NCBI GenBank assembly: GCA_947247005.1
Contig: OX365947.1
Location: 262,530 to 326,529 of the forward strand
Direction: 5' to 3'
Origin: Spisula solida
Lineage: Eukaryota > Mollusca > Bivalvia > Venerida > Mactridae
Length of the DNA: 64,000 nucleotides
Below the pieces are notes generated by a model. The model was given only the letters and a program-made list of their open reading frames with translations. It did not search any database and had not been told where the DNA came from. Positions within the stretch are counted from its first letter, which is position 1. Every line of letters begins with the position of its first letter. Positions 14,201 to 24,279 of the stretch are shown here, piece after piece. Made by a program: the position numbers and the translations under genes.

Positions 14201-16717
14201 AGAAATCATTACGTTATAACCGATTTTTCATTATATCCGATTTCCTTATAAGCGAGTGGTAGTACGTTGAAATAAAGAAGGACGCAGTCGGGGATTGTTT
14301 TTCCTTTCGCTGTAACCAAGTTTTCGTTATAAGCCAGTTCGTTATAAGTGAGTTCCACTGTAGTTATAAAGTTTGAAATAGAATATGTTACACTGGCAGA
14401 TCTGCCAGCTTTCTTTGGTCATGTGGGTGCCAGATCAGCAGTGGTGTCAGATTGGCATTTCTTATTGTATGCATGTGGCTGCCAGATCAGCAGTGGTGTC
14501 AGATTGGCATTTCTTATTGTGGGCATGTGGCTGCCAGACCAGCAGTGGTGTCAGATTGGCATTTCTTAGTGTGGGCATGTGGGTGCCAGACCAGCAGTGG
14601 TGTCAGATTGGCATTTCTTATTGTATGCATGTGGCTGCCAGATTAACATCGGTGTCAGATTGGCATTTCTTATTGTATGCATGTGGCTGCCAGATCAGCA
14701 GTGGTGTCAGATTGGCATTTCTTAGTGTGGGCATGTGGGTGCCAGACCAGCAGTGGTGTCAGATTGGCATTTCTTATTGTATGCATGTGGCTGCCAGATC
14801 AGCAGTGGTGTCAGATTGGCATTTCTTATTGTGGGCATGTGGCTGCCAGACCAGCAGTGGTGTCAGATTGGCATTTCTTATTGTGGGTATGTGGCTGCCA
14901 GAACAGCAGCAGTGTCAGATTGACATTTCTTATTGTGGGCATGTGGCTGCCAGACCAGCAGCGGTGTCAGATTGGCATTTCTTATTGTGGGCATGTGGTT
15001 GCTAGATCAGCAGTGATGTCAGATTGACATTTCTTATTGTGGGCATGTGGCTGCCAGACCAGCAGCAGTGTCAGATTGACATTTCTTATTGTAGTCATGT
15101 GGGTGCCAAGTCATGTGGGTGCCAGACCAGCAGTGGTGTCAGATTGGCATTTCTTATTGTAGTCATGTGGGTGCCAGACCAGCAGCGGTGTCAGATTAGG
15201 ATTTCTTATTGTAGTCATGTGGGTGCCAGACCAGCAGTGGTGTCAGATTGGCATTTCTTATTGTAGTCATGTGGGTGCCAAGTCATGTGGGTGCCAGACC
15301 AGCAGTGGTGTCAGATTGGCATTTCTTATTGTAGTCATGTGGGTGCCAGACCAGCAGCGGTGTCAGATTGGCATTTCTTATTGTAGTCATGTGGGTGCCA
15401 GACCAGCAGCGGTGTCAGATTAGGATTTCTTATTGTAGTCATGTGGGTGCCAGACCAGCAGTGGTGTCAGATTGGCATTTCTTATTGTAGTCATGTGGGT
15501 GCCAAGTCATGTGGGTGCCAGACCAGCAGTGGTGTCAGATTGGCATTTCTTATTGTAGTCATGTGGGTGCCAGACCAGCAGCGGTGTCAGATTAGGATTT
15601 CTTATTGTAGTCATGTGGGTGCCAAGTCATGTGGGTGCCAGACCAGCAGTGGTGTCAGATTGGCATTTCTTATTGTAGTCATGTGGGTGCCAGACCAGCA
15701 GCGGTGTCAGATTGACATTTCTTATTGTGGGCATGTGGGTGACAGACCAGCAGTGGTGTCAGATTGGGATAGTTTATTGTAGTCTTGTGGGTGCCAAGTA
15801 ATGTGGGTGCCAGACCAGCAGTGGTGTCAGATTGGCATTTCTAATAGTGGGCATGTGGGTGCCAGACCAGCAGCGGTGTCAGATTAGGATTTCTTATTGT
15901 AGTCATGTGGGTGTCAGTGTCTGAATGACAGAACAAAGTTGGAATAAACAAACCAATTATGTAGTTCCAATGTGTACATGTTTAGTTACAGTAATATATT
16001 TCTCTGTCAACAGGAAAAGTGAAACCAGAAGTGAGTGGTCTGGAACCTTGTTTGATCAAGCTATCTGAAACATCATTATCTGACAAAACTGAAACAATAG
16101 ATCGTGATAGTGAAGTTGCTATGGAAATGGATAAGCTTGAACATTCCAGTTGTACAAAGACTTGTTCCCTAGCAACCAAGTGTGACTCAGTGACCGACAG
16201 TTCCCTAGCAACCAAGTGTGACACAGTGACAGACGGACGCATGGAATCAAATGTATGTGATAAAACTGAAGATGTGAATGTCTCAGACTCTACACTGACT
16301 GGTTGTGATAAACGTTTGTTTAGTGATTCTTATTCATTGCCAAAAATCGAGACACAGTCTAGAAATAATTCTAGTGCTGGGACACAGTCTGAAAATATTT
16401 CCAGTACAGAGACTCAGTCTGGAAAAAGTTCTGATTTAGGGACACAGTGTGAAACAAGTTCTGGTGCTGAAAGGGAAAGTGTGGATACAGTCTATCAGTC
16501 AGGACAGGAAGTACTGTTGCCAACAATGGAAGAAGACACGACTGGTTCTACTGATACTAAAATAAGTGATAAAAACACAGTGTTGCTTCCCCACACTGAT
16601 TGTTCTTCAGTTGATGCTGATTCTGATCACATTGATGAGAAGACTGAAGCATACCACCAGAGTATGAGAAAGAGAGAGACAGATGTGAACAGCAACAATA
16701 CAATAAATTGTGAATAA
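5090..16717 (+). CDS. BBX: HMG-box transcription factor BBX-like (gene span, 8 exons)
   Basis: Exons are 5090-5290, 6074-6239, 6796-7610, 8182-9272, 10292-10438, 10618-10775, 12565-12717 and 16014-16717. All introns are GT-AG, the phases agree throughout, and 3435 nt give 1144 residues plus stop. The HMG box (from RRPMNAFLIFCKRHR to the YKDAFMKANPDYKW segment) is split by intron 1. Exon 3 starts with DPCNMGGLSLLLMAGE, a motif known next to the HMG box in vertebrate BBX. The family is a sequence-specific nuclear DNA-binding factor tied to cell-cycle progression. Here the body is Ser/Thr/Lys/Asp-rich and low in order, with heptapeptide repeats in exons 3 and 4 and basic patches (RKSRRRNR, SRKRKARKH) that could serve nuclear import. 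The start is uncertain: the frame stays open to the acceptor at 5075, so an upstream exon may add an N-terminus as in vertebrates. Confidence 0.88.
5333..5692. mobile_element. Harbinger-like MITE in BBX intron 1
   Basis: Terminal inverted repeats of about 40 bp begin GGCC and share tattgtttgtttccccatcc. They are flanked by a TTA target duplication (5330-5332 and 5693-5695). A 3-bp TWA target duplication and GGCC ends are typical of PIF/Harbinger. It is 360 bp with no transposase frame. Confidence 0.8.
6074..6239 (+). CDS. BBX: BBX exon 2: end of the HMG box
   Basis: Acceptor tatgtttcag before 6074 and donor G|gtatat at 6240 (phase 1). It encodes YKDAFMKANPDYKWHNPEK, the third-helix end of the BBX HMG box, then a Lys-rich linker. 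Confidence 0.9.
6338..6478. repeat. Hairpin-forming inverted repeat in BBX intron 2
   Basis: The left block gtgctcattacatacgagtt at 6349 pairs with its complement near 6451, with a partly paired middle (tatggcacgaggctttgccgagtgtcata). It is about 140 bp and directly abuts the next element. Confidence 0.7.
6482..6743. mobile_element. Short MITE with TTTATCACATAACC ends
   Basis: Inverted ends tttatcacataacc (6482) and ggttatgtgataaa (about 6729-6742). The inside contains a perfect CRE palindrome TGACGTCA at 6603-6610 and further gacgtca-like copies. It lies in BBX intron 2. The superfamily is unknown. Confidence 0.6.
6796..7610 (+). CDS. BBX: BBX exon 3: MGGLS motif and heptapeptide array
   Basis: Acceptor ttatattttag before 6796 and donor GAG|gtatga after 7610. 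The phase-1 start completes Asp of DPCNMGGLSLLLMAGE, the BBX-family motif. After a short linker come 17 heptapeptide repeats, then a Ser/Thr/Val-rich tail with loosely repeated SSV-x-DG-I-K units. Confidence 0.9.
6885..7250 (+). repeat. Coding 21-bp minisatellite, 17 heptapeptides
   Basis: In-frame units of pattern G(T/S)xxxxx such as GTHSTLA, GSLNVAT and GTQNAVT run 6885-7241, ending in a partial GSH. Because 21 is a multiple of 3, the array is open in other frames and on the minus strand; those long frames are shadows. Confidence 0.95.
7842..7962. mobile_element. Small MITE in BBX intron 3
   Basis: Inverted ends cagaccccaaaattg and caaaattggggtctg enclose about 120 bp. No coding content. 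Confidence 0.55.
8182..9272 (+). CDS. BBX: BBX exon 4: long Lys/Asp/Glu-rich segment
   Basis: Acceptor atttatttcag before 8182 and donor AG|gtaacc at 9273 (phase 2). It encodes 363 residues, mostly charged and probably unstructured. SLLADAFKD lies early, an SDLASAARKAV segment in the middle, five heptapeptides ANRVETS near the end, then an acidic run followed by RKSRRRNR (possible nuclear localisation signal). Confidence 0.88.
9010..9114 (+). repeat. Second coding 21-bp repeat in BBX (5 heptapeptides)
   Basis: Units TANRVET, TANRAEI, SANRVET, SANRVET, SSNRGED in frame. The sequence is unrelated to the exon 3 heptads but the period is the same. Confidence 0.9.
9430..9900 (+). repeat. Bivalve-type dispersed repeat, internal ~130-bp units
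   Basis: Three diverged units share 'aatggtttcc-ttcaataac' and 'aagaac-ctttgccctag-atcttcaaactt'. The same family reappears around the (TGTC)n tract near 28,010. It lies in BBX intron 4 and has no frame. Confidence 0.6.
9907..10165. repeat. Short dispersed repeat with accggtttttgacc/aaaccggtaa ends
   Basis: Begins gttagtcccctaccggtttt and ends with the imperfect inverse aaaccggtaagggac. It contains a ccgtcagtcagttcgttcgtcc tract. Noncoding, BBX intron 4. Confidence 0.5.
10292..10438 (+). CDS. BBX: BBX exon 5
   Basis: Acceptor ctatttgttag before 10292 and donor AACAGG|gtaagt at 10439. Phases 2 in and 2 out. It encodes PDEDVQPIQAYNSYVL and an Arg-rich AIRRIRKRTTSES segment. Confidence 0.85.
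10618..10775 (+). CDS. BBX: BBX exon 6, founder of the donor-site array
   Basis: Acceptor gttctgtatattgcag before 10618 and donor CCAG|gtacgt at 10776 (phase 1). It encodes DFDLEAEIAILPACSVENM, a basic stretch, then ESDTISIQQP. The last 42 nt are the copy from which the adjacent 68-bp repeats derive. Confidence 0.85.
10734..11545 (+). repeat. 68-bp tandem array copying the exon 6/intron 6 donor junction
   Basis: Each unit holds the last 42 nt of exon 6 plus the first 26-27 nt of intron 6. CAG|GTACGT recurs at 10776 (true junction), 10844, 10912, 10980, 11048, 11116, 11185, 11253, 11321, 11389 and 11457, with a degenerate CAG|GTACAA at 11525. Confidence 0.95.
11742..12020 (+). repeat. 23-bp minisatellite, about 12 units
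   Basis: The unit cattgatccatgacaataca plus cat repeats with a/t variants at one position. It lies inside BBX intron 6. Confidence 0.95.
12455..12564 (+). repeat. 30-bp tandem copies of the intron 6 acceptor
   Basis: tgattggttgatattt-(c/t)ag recurs with AG ending at 12474, 12504, 12534 and 12564; the last is the in-frame acceptor. Each unit also carries about 10 nt of the exon 7 start. Confidence 0.9.
12565..12717 (+). CDS. BBX: BBX exon 7
   Basis: The acceptor at 12564 is the last of four tandem copies. Donor AATG|gtatgt at 12718 (phase 1). It encodes VFDVEKIVTLPPHIKVMP and a basic SRKRKARKHSITHMV patch, a possible nuclear localisation signal. Confidence 0.87.
13503..14360. mobile_element. 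pogo/Tigger-like nonautonomous element in BBX intron 7
   Basis: Ends CAGTGGAACTCCGTTATAAC and its inverse GTTATAAGTGAGTTCCACTG, flanked by TA on both sides (13501-13502, 14361-14362). TA duplication with CAGTGGAA(C)TC ends and cgttataac-rich subterminal sequence is characteristic of pogo-type Tc1/mariner elements. It is 858 bp with no transposase. Confidence 0.8.
14405..15920 (+). repeat. 52-bp satellite, about 28 units, with a 17-bp insertion subtype
   Basis: Unit: ggtgtcagattggcatttct followed by tattgtgggcatgtggctgc and cagaccagcagt. Later units carry an extra gtgccaagtcatgtggg block, spaced every two or three units (higher-order structure). The long frames across it exist because 52 is not a multiple of 3 and the unit lacks stops. 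Confidence 0.95.
16014..16717 (+). CDS. BBX: BBX terminal exon 8
   Basis: Acceptor tctctgtcaacag before 16014; stop TAA at 16715-16717. It encodes 233 residues after the split Gly. It is Ser/Thr/Asp-rich and probably disordered, with a doubled SLATKCDSVTDS-type unit (16168-16230) and several ETQSxxxSS units (16348-16480). No known domain. Confidence 0.82.
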
Positions 16718-18537
16718 TTGTTACCATGGCAATCTTATTTAATTGGAGAATAAGCCAATCATATCGCCTGTTACTGACCGAGAGTTTAATATGGTGTGAT
16801 CTGATTGGTTGTCCTTATCCTTAAGTCAACTTAAGTAAAGTAAGATCAATATTGAATACCACACAGGGGGATCTTATGTATAAACATTTTAATACTGAAA
16901 CTCACTGATTTTTGCTGATTTTGATAAAAATGGTAATTATAAAAGATGTGTTAAGAAATTTATTTTTAGCAAATTTTAAGTCTAGACTTAAAGTCTGATA
17001 TTTGGTCTTAAAATGTTTATGAATATTCACCTACAGCGTGCAAAAAATATTCTTATATTTTTGTTTATTTTATAAAAATGTTTTACACTATGGTGTATAG
17101 ACTAGTTCACACTCTTTTAGGCATAATTGTTTTGTTAAGTTTTATTGCTCAAAATGTAATAAAAAATGTAATGGTATCAAATTTGAATCACATTAAATTT
17201 GTTTATAAAGTGTTTATAAACTTTTTTGCAGAAAATAAGTTACCGGTATTTGATGTAAATAATTCAAAGAATTCTATTAGTTGAATTTTACCTGCAGAAC
17301 AATGTTTGAAACAGGAGTGTTTATGCTTTAAGAGAAAATGACCTTCCAAACCGAAGTGTTAAGGGTCAAAATGTGGCTTTTTAGAAATTTCAGGAGTCAA
17401 AACCCTTACTCCGGAGTCAAATGGGACCCCTGTTTGAAACTACGCCTCTGTAGGAGCCCAGATAAACGAGATATTTTAATGTTTGATAAGCACATACATA
17501 ATCCGGCACCCTCTTGTTGCTACATGGGCGAAAGTTTTCAGGCACATGATGACTCAACTTCAGGTTTTTGAGAGTGCTAAAAAGTCTGTTTTTCCCTATA
17601 TAAATTGTCAATTTTTGAGGATTTCAGGTTTTTTAGAATTTCAAACTTTCACCCATGTTGCTAGAATTATTGTCATATATGTTTCAACATGTTACTGATC
17701 TACATTTTGTTGTTATAAGCTGCATTTATTTATTGATCATGTTCCCAATCATGTGTATATTATCTTCAACTATTTCTCTTATTTGCTTAACATTCAAACT
17801 GAGACTTAATACTGAGTCACATGACATCTTATACATGTTATGTGATGTCTTATACAAGTCATGTGACATCTAATTAAGTCATGTGACGTCTCATCTTGTC
17901 ATGTGCCATCTTATTATGTCATTTGACCTCTTATTTTAAACTGTAAAAATACACAAAAATGTGCCATCTACTAAGTTTTGCAAAATGTTACATATTTTGC
18001 CATGTTTTCTTGCTAGTCTGTTGCAGTTTTGCATGTTTTGAAATCACTTTCCGTGCCAATTAATTCTGCTGTTTCTACATAGCATAAACTCAGATAATGC
18101 TTGTAAACTTCAACCTTAGTAAAACGCAAAAAGTAGTTGTTTCTGAAGTTTAAAAATTGCTATTTCTTAACCTAGTGAACTACATCATGGGTCTTTCATG
18201 ACCCTCGTGTTACTGTATAATAAAAGCACACTGGTTGAAAAAGGGAAGTAACTTGGTAGAATTTTTGGACATGAAAAATTGGGTTATGCTGTGCAGTCCT
18301 TTCGAGGCATGCACCTATGAAATGAAAAAAAGGTGAAATTGTGAAGAAAACTAGTGTACATTTGTCATCTTCTGTTAAATTTCGCAAATTAACATTCAGC
18401 ATTTGTAGAGATATCTACAGTTTCTCAACTTGCAATGTTTTAGTTCTTGAAAGTGTTGGAAAGTGCTTGAATTGTGTTTTGAAAGTGTGTGTGAATCATG
18501 TTATATATATAGCAGCATTTGTCTCATTTTGGCCATG
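16718..18537. other. BBX 3' flank and AT-rich intergenic sequence
   Basis: Holds the probable 3' UTR and, at 17,814-17,932, about five diverged ~24-bp units around tcatgtgacatctta. No other gene seen. Confidence 0.5.
17158..17163 (+). terminator. Candidate poly(A) signal for BBX
   Basis: AATAAA 441 nt after the exon 8 stop, in AT-rich 3' sequence. Confidence 0.45.
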
Positions 18538-19524
18538 TACATGGGGTGATAAAAATAATGAGACAAATGCTATTATTTGTAAAGTTGGCGTGTTTTGACC
18601 CTAAAAATATCATATTTGTTTCTGCGCATTTAATGCCGATTTGTATGTGTTAAATATTATTTTCTACTATTGGTAGTGATTTATTAATAGAATGTTAAAT
18701 ATAAGGTGTCACGCCATGACGTTGCACATCTAAACGTCGTCACTTTTAGCAGTATGATATGGAAACGCATATGACTAACATTTATTAAATATTCCACCAG
18801 CATTCGTCAATTTAATTGGACATGACGCCAAAACATTGAATAACTGTGGACTAAAACTGTTTTGATGTAAGTGCTTCCGTTTTAATATATGACATGAAAA
18901 CTTAAAGCACCAACTTAAATACCATGTCATATTTCAGCAAAAAATCACAGCTTGAAAATATACAGTTTTATAAGAAACTAGGAGAAAAGTCTAAACAAAC
19001 ATTTAAAATGATGAAACGGACATCGGGTGAGAAGTCAACTACAGTGTAGAAGTATATTTATATATCGTTGGTGCAAAATGTTTTGTGATCAATTTTGAAT
19101 GTCACTCGCAAAGACGGATGTCATAAACGGAAGCCTTCTTTAGAATGAAAATGATGGAATAATTTTTGTTTAAACATATTCTTGATATTTTATTACAACT
19201 GAACTATTTATACAAACTGCATGTAACTAACTCTCTTTCTTGCTAAATACTGAATAAATGGTAATTTAAAATTTATTCAATATGTATAGAGACATGAGAA
19301 ATTTATTGGAGCAATGTGACGTTCGAGTAGTTAACCATTTATGTACCTGACGTCATTGACGTCAATTTTGTGCAGCGAGTCGCTGTACCCAAAGTTGCGA
19401 AACCACTGATATCTCTACAAATAATAAATGAATATTTATGAAACTCGACAGATGGATAGAGGATATATTTTGTAATATTTTATAGCATTTGTCTCATTTC
19501 TTTTTGATCACCCCACGTACATAT
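18535..19524. mobile_element. DNA element with ~38-bp TIRs (GTACATGGGGTGAT...)
   Basis: The left end gtacatggggtgataaaaat and following aatgagacaaatgctatt are matched inversely by agcatttgtctcattt and gatcaccccacgtac at the right. About 985 bp with no transposase frame. It carries two TGACGTCA palindromes 9 bp apart (19348, 19357). Confidence 0.7.
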
Positions 19525-19659
19525 TTCTGTTTGTTATAAGTTGTTGTCTAGTCTCCTGTCTTCTGTGTTCATTCATCCCTCAATCATTCTCAGATACCTA
19601 TTATTGTGTGTCTTTAACACGATACCTATACACTGCTTCTCAGTTCCGTCAAGTGTTCT

Positions 19660-19889
19660 GGCCCCGATCTCCCAGAAATCTCCACTCAAATTGAGATTTT
19701 GCTCAAATCAGAGCCTGAATCTCCGATGAATATGAAGCTTGAGCTCTTGAAATTTTACTGTAATAAACTCGCTATAATGTTATACCAATTCAGAGTACAA
19801 TTTCGCATGGAACATATATCAAACAATAGGTGACTAAATTTGAGTTGAGATTGTGCTCAAATTGAGATGTTTCGGGAGATCCGGGCCTG
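19660..19889. mobile_element. 230-bp MITE with ggcccggatctcccgaaa-type ends
   Basis: The ends ggccccgatctcccagaaat and tttcgggagatccgggcc are imperfect inverses. A second inner pair (actcaaattgagattttgct / inverse) extends the fold. Confidence 0.7.
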
Positions 19890-20185
19890 TTTTTATATGG
19901 CTCTGCTTGAACTGAAAACTGATGTACCGGTAATGTTTGGACGGAACGCAGATGTCATGTTTCCTGAGTTCCCTCAGAGTGTCGCACTGAAAAATGAGGG
20001 AAGATTCAAAGAAAAAATGTTAAAGAAAATCCAGTAAAAATTGTGACAATATGAGAAAAAACTGTAGAAAACGAGTTTTCTTCCGCTATTTTAGCCAATA
20101 AAGATCACTAAGCCATATTATTTTTTGCAGGTTGTCTGATGAAGGTTATGTGATTTCATTGTACCGTGTGTTATACTTTATGGAC

Positions 20186-20440
20186 TAGAGGTGCTCCAGT
20201 GGTCAGAGCTACTGACTGCTGATCCAAAGGTTGTAGGTTCGATTCTGGATAAAAAAAAGAATACTTTTCAGTGTTTTCCACCTAACATACATGTAACTAA
20301 ATTTACTAACAGTCACAGTTTCAGGATAGAACATTAAAAACATAGGTCCCGTGAATGATGCTTTACATCAGGCATGTTAAAGAACCAGGGATGCTTCTGG
20401 AACTGGAGCATCTTCCTGTTTCATGCACTATCCCCCAAAA
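20186..20440 (+). mobile_element. tRNA-derived SINE-like repeat
   Basis: A box-A-like stretch (tggtcagagctactgactgc) lies about 35 bp before a perfect box B ggttcgattc. It is followed by a body that shares a 'gttaaagaaccagg' block with the SINE at 60.7 kb (attgaagaaccagg). No intact tRNA cloverleaf can be drawn. Confidence 0.55.
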
Positions 20441-20929
20441 ACTAAAGTGATTAATCTCTTCTTGGCATAAAAGCATATTTCTTCTTCATTGTCATCTTGC
20501 GCGTAGCATAAACTACAGGTTGTCTTCCTTTATGTGGAATTTGTTTTGCTGCATGAATTAAGTGTTGGAATATTTTGTTGTTAATGTATGATACAATTAT
20601 TTCTGACTCTTATTATTAACTGTGTTCCAGTCATAGAAGTGCTATATGTTATTGATGTTATTAAATCAAATTGTATGATTAGTATTTTGTTATAAGTTAC
20701 TTTCTGATGATGTCCGTATTACTCCAAGTAGCTGCATACATGTAGATATGAAATGCATTGCATAATGTTCGGTCCTGGTATAATTTCGGCAAGGGGCTGA
20801 CTGAATTTATAGGGGATGTTGTACTTGCTAGGGTCAGAACAAACTAACAGGGAATGTTTTACTTGCTAGGGTTTAATTGAACTTACACCTGGGATGTTTT
20901 ATTGACAAGGGGCTGGATTACATGGGGTA

Positions 20930-21228
20930 TGTAGGGGGGAAGTACATGGGGTAGGTAGGGGGGAAGTACATGGGGTAGGTAGGGGCTGGAGTACATGGGG
21001 TAGGTAGGGGCTGGAGTACATGGGGTAGGTAGGGGCTGGAGTACATGGGGTAGGTAGGGGCTGGAGTACATGGGGTAGGTAGGGGCTGGAGTACATGGGG
21101 TAGGTAGGGGCTGGAGTACATGGGGTAGGTAGGGGCTGGAGTACATGGGGTAGGTAGGGGCTGGAGTACATGGGGTAGGTAGGGGCTGGAGTACATGGGG
21201 TAGGTAGGGGCTGGAGTTCATGGGGTAG
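20930..21228 (+). repeat. 25-bp G-rich minisatellite, about 12 units
   Basis: Unit gtacatggggtaggtagggg plus ctgga. G-run spacing could allow G-quadruplexes on this strand. Long minus-strand frames here are periodicity artefacts. Confidence 0.95.
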
Positions 21229-22678
21229 GTACTACTGTCTTGGATAGTGTTTATTTGGAATAAGGATGAGGGTTAGGTTATGAATTGGTGCCAATTAAAG
21301 AATGGCGTTCTCGTTCACCAGAGTATTCTTCGTCCGAAACATAGTCTGGGAACTTGACTAACCACTGATGTTTGAGGATGAAGAATGGGGGGGAGGGTTG
21401 ACATTATGTGCAAGGACTGTGTTTGATCAGTAGAACTAGTATATTGTTGTTACTGACTTATTGATGCTTAAATGTATTTATTACTATTGAGGACCATGCG
21501 TTGCCATGGTAACATTTAATAATTTTACGACTCACACTTTACATGAATGATTATAAATATAACCTCAATTTCTTGTTTTATTCATGTTGTTTTACATTGT
21601 GTATTTTTATCTCAAGGTTTATATATTAACATGAATGTGTGGATTTTATGTCACCGTGTTTCTATGTCACCGTGTTTCTATGTTATTGTTAGTGACCGTC
21701 TCTCTGTGAACTATGCAGCTATTAATAAACATGTTGACATGTCTTGTTTGGTTTTGGGCATTACCTGGTAATGATGGTGGGAGTGGTCTTGTTTGATTTT
21801 GGGCATTACCCGGTAATTGCTTCCCCCTCTATAAGAGCTTATATAGAGAGACCAGATAGTGGAAGATGAATAAAACAAGGTAAGTTGACACTTGTTAGAA
21901 TACGTGTGAAGGTATATAACAGAAACATCGTTGAGAAATGGCATTAAACCTGTAAACGCAAACAAATAAATACTACAAATCTAACTGAAAGAACTACATG
22001 TATAATTATTATATATAGACATGATATTTTGGGTAAAAAACTAGGTCCCTATGTCTATGTAACAATAAAACGTTTTCCACACACCTTGCAGTTTTCGCTT
22101 TTACAAATTTCACCCATCCTGCACATTGATAGAGACTATCTCGACAACAGCTTGGAATTAAATCACATGTGTGATCGAGATTGCTATAGGTAATATTTAT
22201 GCTTTCCAAAAGTGTATAATTTAAGTCTGTCTGGCCAGTAGTTACTGAGTTTTAGTTGTCATAAGTTAGCATACATGTGTTATTTCAGTTCTCAGATTAA
22301 TTGCCGATCTATGTTATATATAGTCTTTGACATAGTCCAAGGTCTTTGACGGTGATCATTAAAAGCCCGACACGTCGGTGTAAATAAAAGACCATTTAGT
22401 TATGGTATCCAGAACTATCTCAGACATTGAGCATGATCACTATTTTAACTAATCTCACAACAAAGACACCTAGCCTATGCTTTCACTTGCTGATAGAATC
22501 TAATACACTAGTTATGTGCTCAGTCACCTTACTGCTTATGGAACATAATAATCAGAAATATTTTGTCAGAATACTGTGGTCGAGAAATGCGTAACCATGA
22601 GGTAAAGGGTTAATGACACATATATTGTGTGTTAGACGCCGTATAATACACACACCCATCACGAGCAATACGTGATAA
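21229..22678. other. No gene supported
   Basis: AT-rich. Contains a doubled cttgtttg-ttttgggcatta block at 21,740-21,820. Nothing else recognised. Confidence 0.4.
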
Positions 22679-22746
22679 ATGGCGACCATGGAAGTCGGCG
22701 TGCACGACTGTGCTGTTAATGGTGGATGTCTACATTCGAATCGAAG
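22679..22746 (+). CDS. Possible first coding exon of an unknown gene
   Basis: The ATG has a fair context (ataaATGG) and opens MATMEVGVHDCAVNGGCLHS, ending at CGAAG|gtaatt (phase 2). The local GC content is higher than around it. No matching second exon was found within the window, and a 63-bp intron to 22,810 would be implausibly short. Could be chance. Confidence 0.2.
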
Positions 22747-23068
22747 GTAATTTATGTAATTTATTGATTCTGGTTTTTGTTAATGTGATTTGTTATTATC
22801 AAAAAACAGGGAGAGATTAGGAGCTGTCACTGGTACAGTCATACGCTGCCACTGTCGTCGCACTTCCCGAGCCGAGTTGGCAGAAAATATGCATATTCCT
22901 ATACTTCTCTGTCTTCAACGATAATGTTAATAATTGTTTAACTAGTTTCCTAAGAAAAAATCCTTATAATAAATTTCTCGGACAAAATATGAAGTGTACC
23001 GAATTCGGATATGTTGCATGTTCGGACAAATTTAAAACGAACGAAAAACACAGTTTAAAGGAAATTAT

Positions 23069-23386
23069 TGTTTGTTTTCGGCATCCTAAATATTTGTTTT
23101 CGGCAACTGTGATATGAGACAATTGGTTCGAAATCGAGTAAAGTAATTATAATTTCATTGAAATATGAAGGTACAATACAAACAACGGATTAAGCGGTAA
23201 GAAATAAATTAGCGAATTCGAAATTCTGTATAGAATCTTAATATATTATACGATATCTATTAAATTATAACAAAAAAACAACTTGTTTTTGTTGTTGTTA
23301 TTATTAAATTATAAATGGGAAAGAAATACGCTGTATTATTCGAACTCCCGTTTGTTTTCGGCATCTTGAATATTTGTTTTCGGCTT
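23069..23386. repeat. Doubled tttgttttcggcatc block
   Basis: tttgttttcggcatc-aatatttgttttcggc occurs at about 23,069 and again at about 23,349 in the same orientation. Nature unknown. Confidence 0.5.
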
Positions 23387-23477
23387 CTGCCCGCGTAATA
23401 AAAAACTTGAATTAAAAGTTCATAAATAAATGAATGAAGACACATTTTCACATGTAATCGTAATATATTATTATGTC

Positions 23478-24000
23478 ACAATGATCATCTCAACAAAATC
23501 TAGGTCAAGTTTGATATTGAGTCATCCAGGGTAAAAAACTAGGTCACAAGGTCAAATCATAGAAAAACCTTGTGTAGTCACTAAAGGTCACAATTTTGGC
23601 CTAATCTTTATGAAACTTGGTCACAATGATCATCCTATCAAAATCTAGGTCAAGTTCAATATTGGGTTATCTGGGGTCAAAAACTAGGTCACAAGGTCAA
23701 ATCATAGAAAAACCTTGTGTAGTCACTAGAGGTCACAATTTTGGCCTAATCTTTATGAAACTTGGTCACAATGATCATCTCAACAAAATCTAGGTCAAGT
23801 TTGATATTGGGTCAGCTGGGGTCAAAAACTAGGTCACAAGGTCAAATCACTTCAATATGTCATTGGGTCTAAATGTGTTATTAATTATAAAGCATAAGAC
23901 TATATGAAAACCTTGTTCATGCAATAGAGGCTACCATTAGGGGTGCGTGAACTACTAGGACAGGTGAGCGACCTATGGCCCTTTGGGCCCTCTTGTTTCA
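23478..24000 (+). repeat. Bivalve-type dispersed repeat, 5'-shortened copy
   Basis: Internal ~150-bp units (cacaatgatcatct-aacaaaatctaggtcaag, aaaaactaggtcacaaggtc). Ends in aggtgagcgacc-ggccctttgggccctcttgttt, the typical right end of this family. Confidence 0.75.
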
Positions 24001-24279
24001 TAAACTATCAAAGCTATTGCTTTGAAACTTGCGACACTTGTTCCCCATCAAAACCTGAGCCTGTAAAGCAAGTCGCATAACTCTGATCTGCATTTTGCAT
24101 GAGTTATTGCCCCTTATTGGACAAAACCTTGGTTAAGTTTTGTGTTTAGGTCCACTTTTCTCTTACACTATGTGGGCTATTGCTTTGAAACTTTCAACTC
24201 TTGTTCACCGTTAATACCTGACCATGTCAAGCAAGAACCATAACTCTGATCTGTATTTTGCATGAGTTATTTCCCCTTT

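Noticed and set aside
14348..15782. Overlapping plus-strand frames of 60-206 codons
   Set aside because: 52-bp satellite read in three frames; lies inside a BBX intron.
20883..21221. Minus-strand frames of Pro-Thr-Tyr-Pro-Met-Tyr type
   Set aside because: 25-bp minisatellite artefact.
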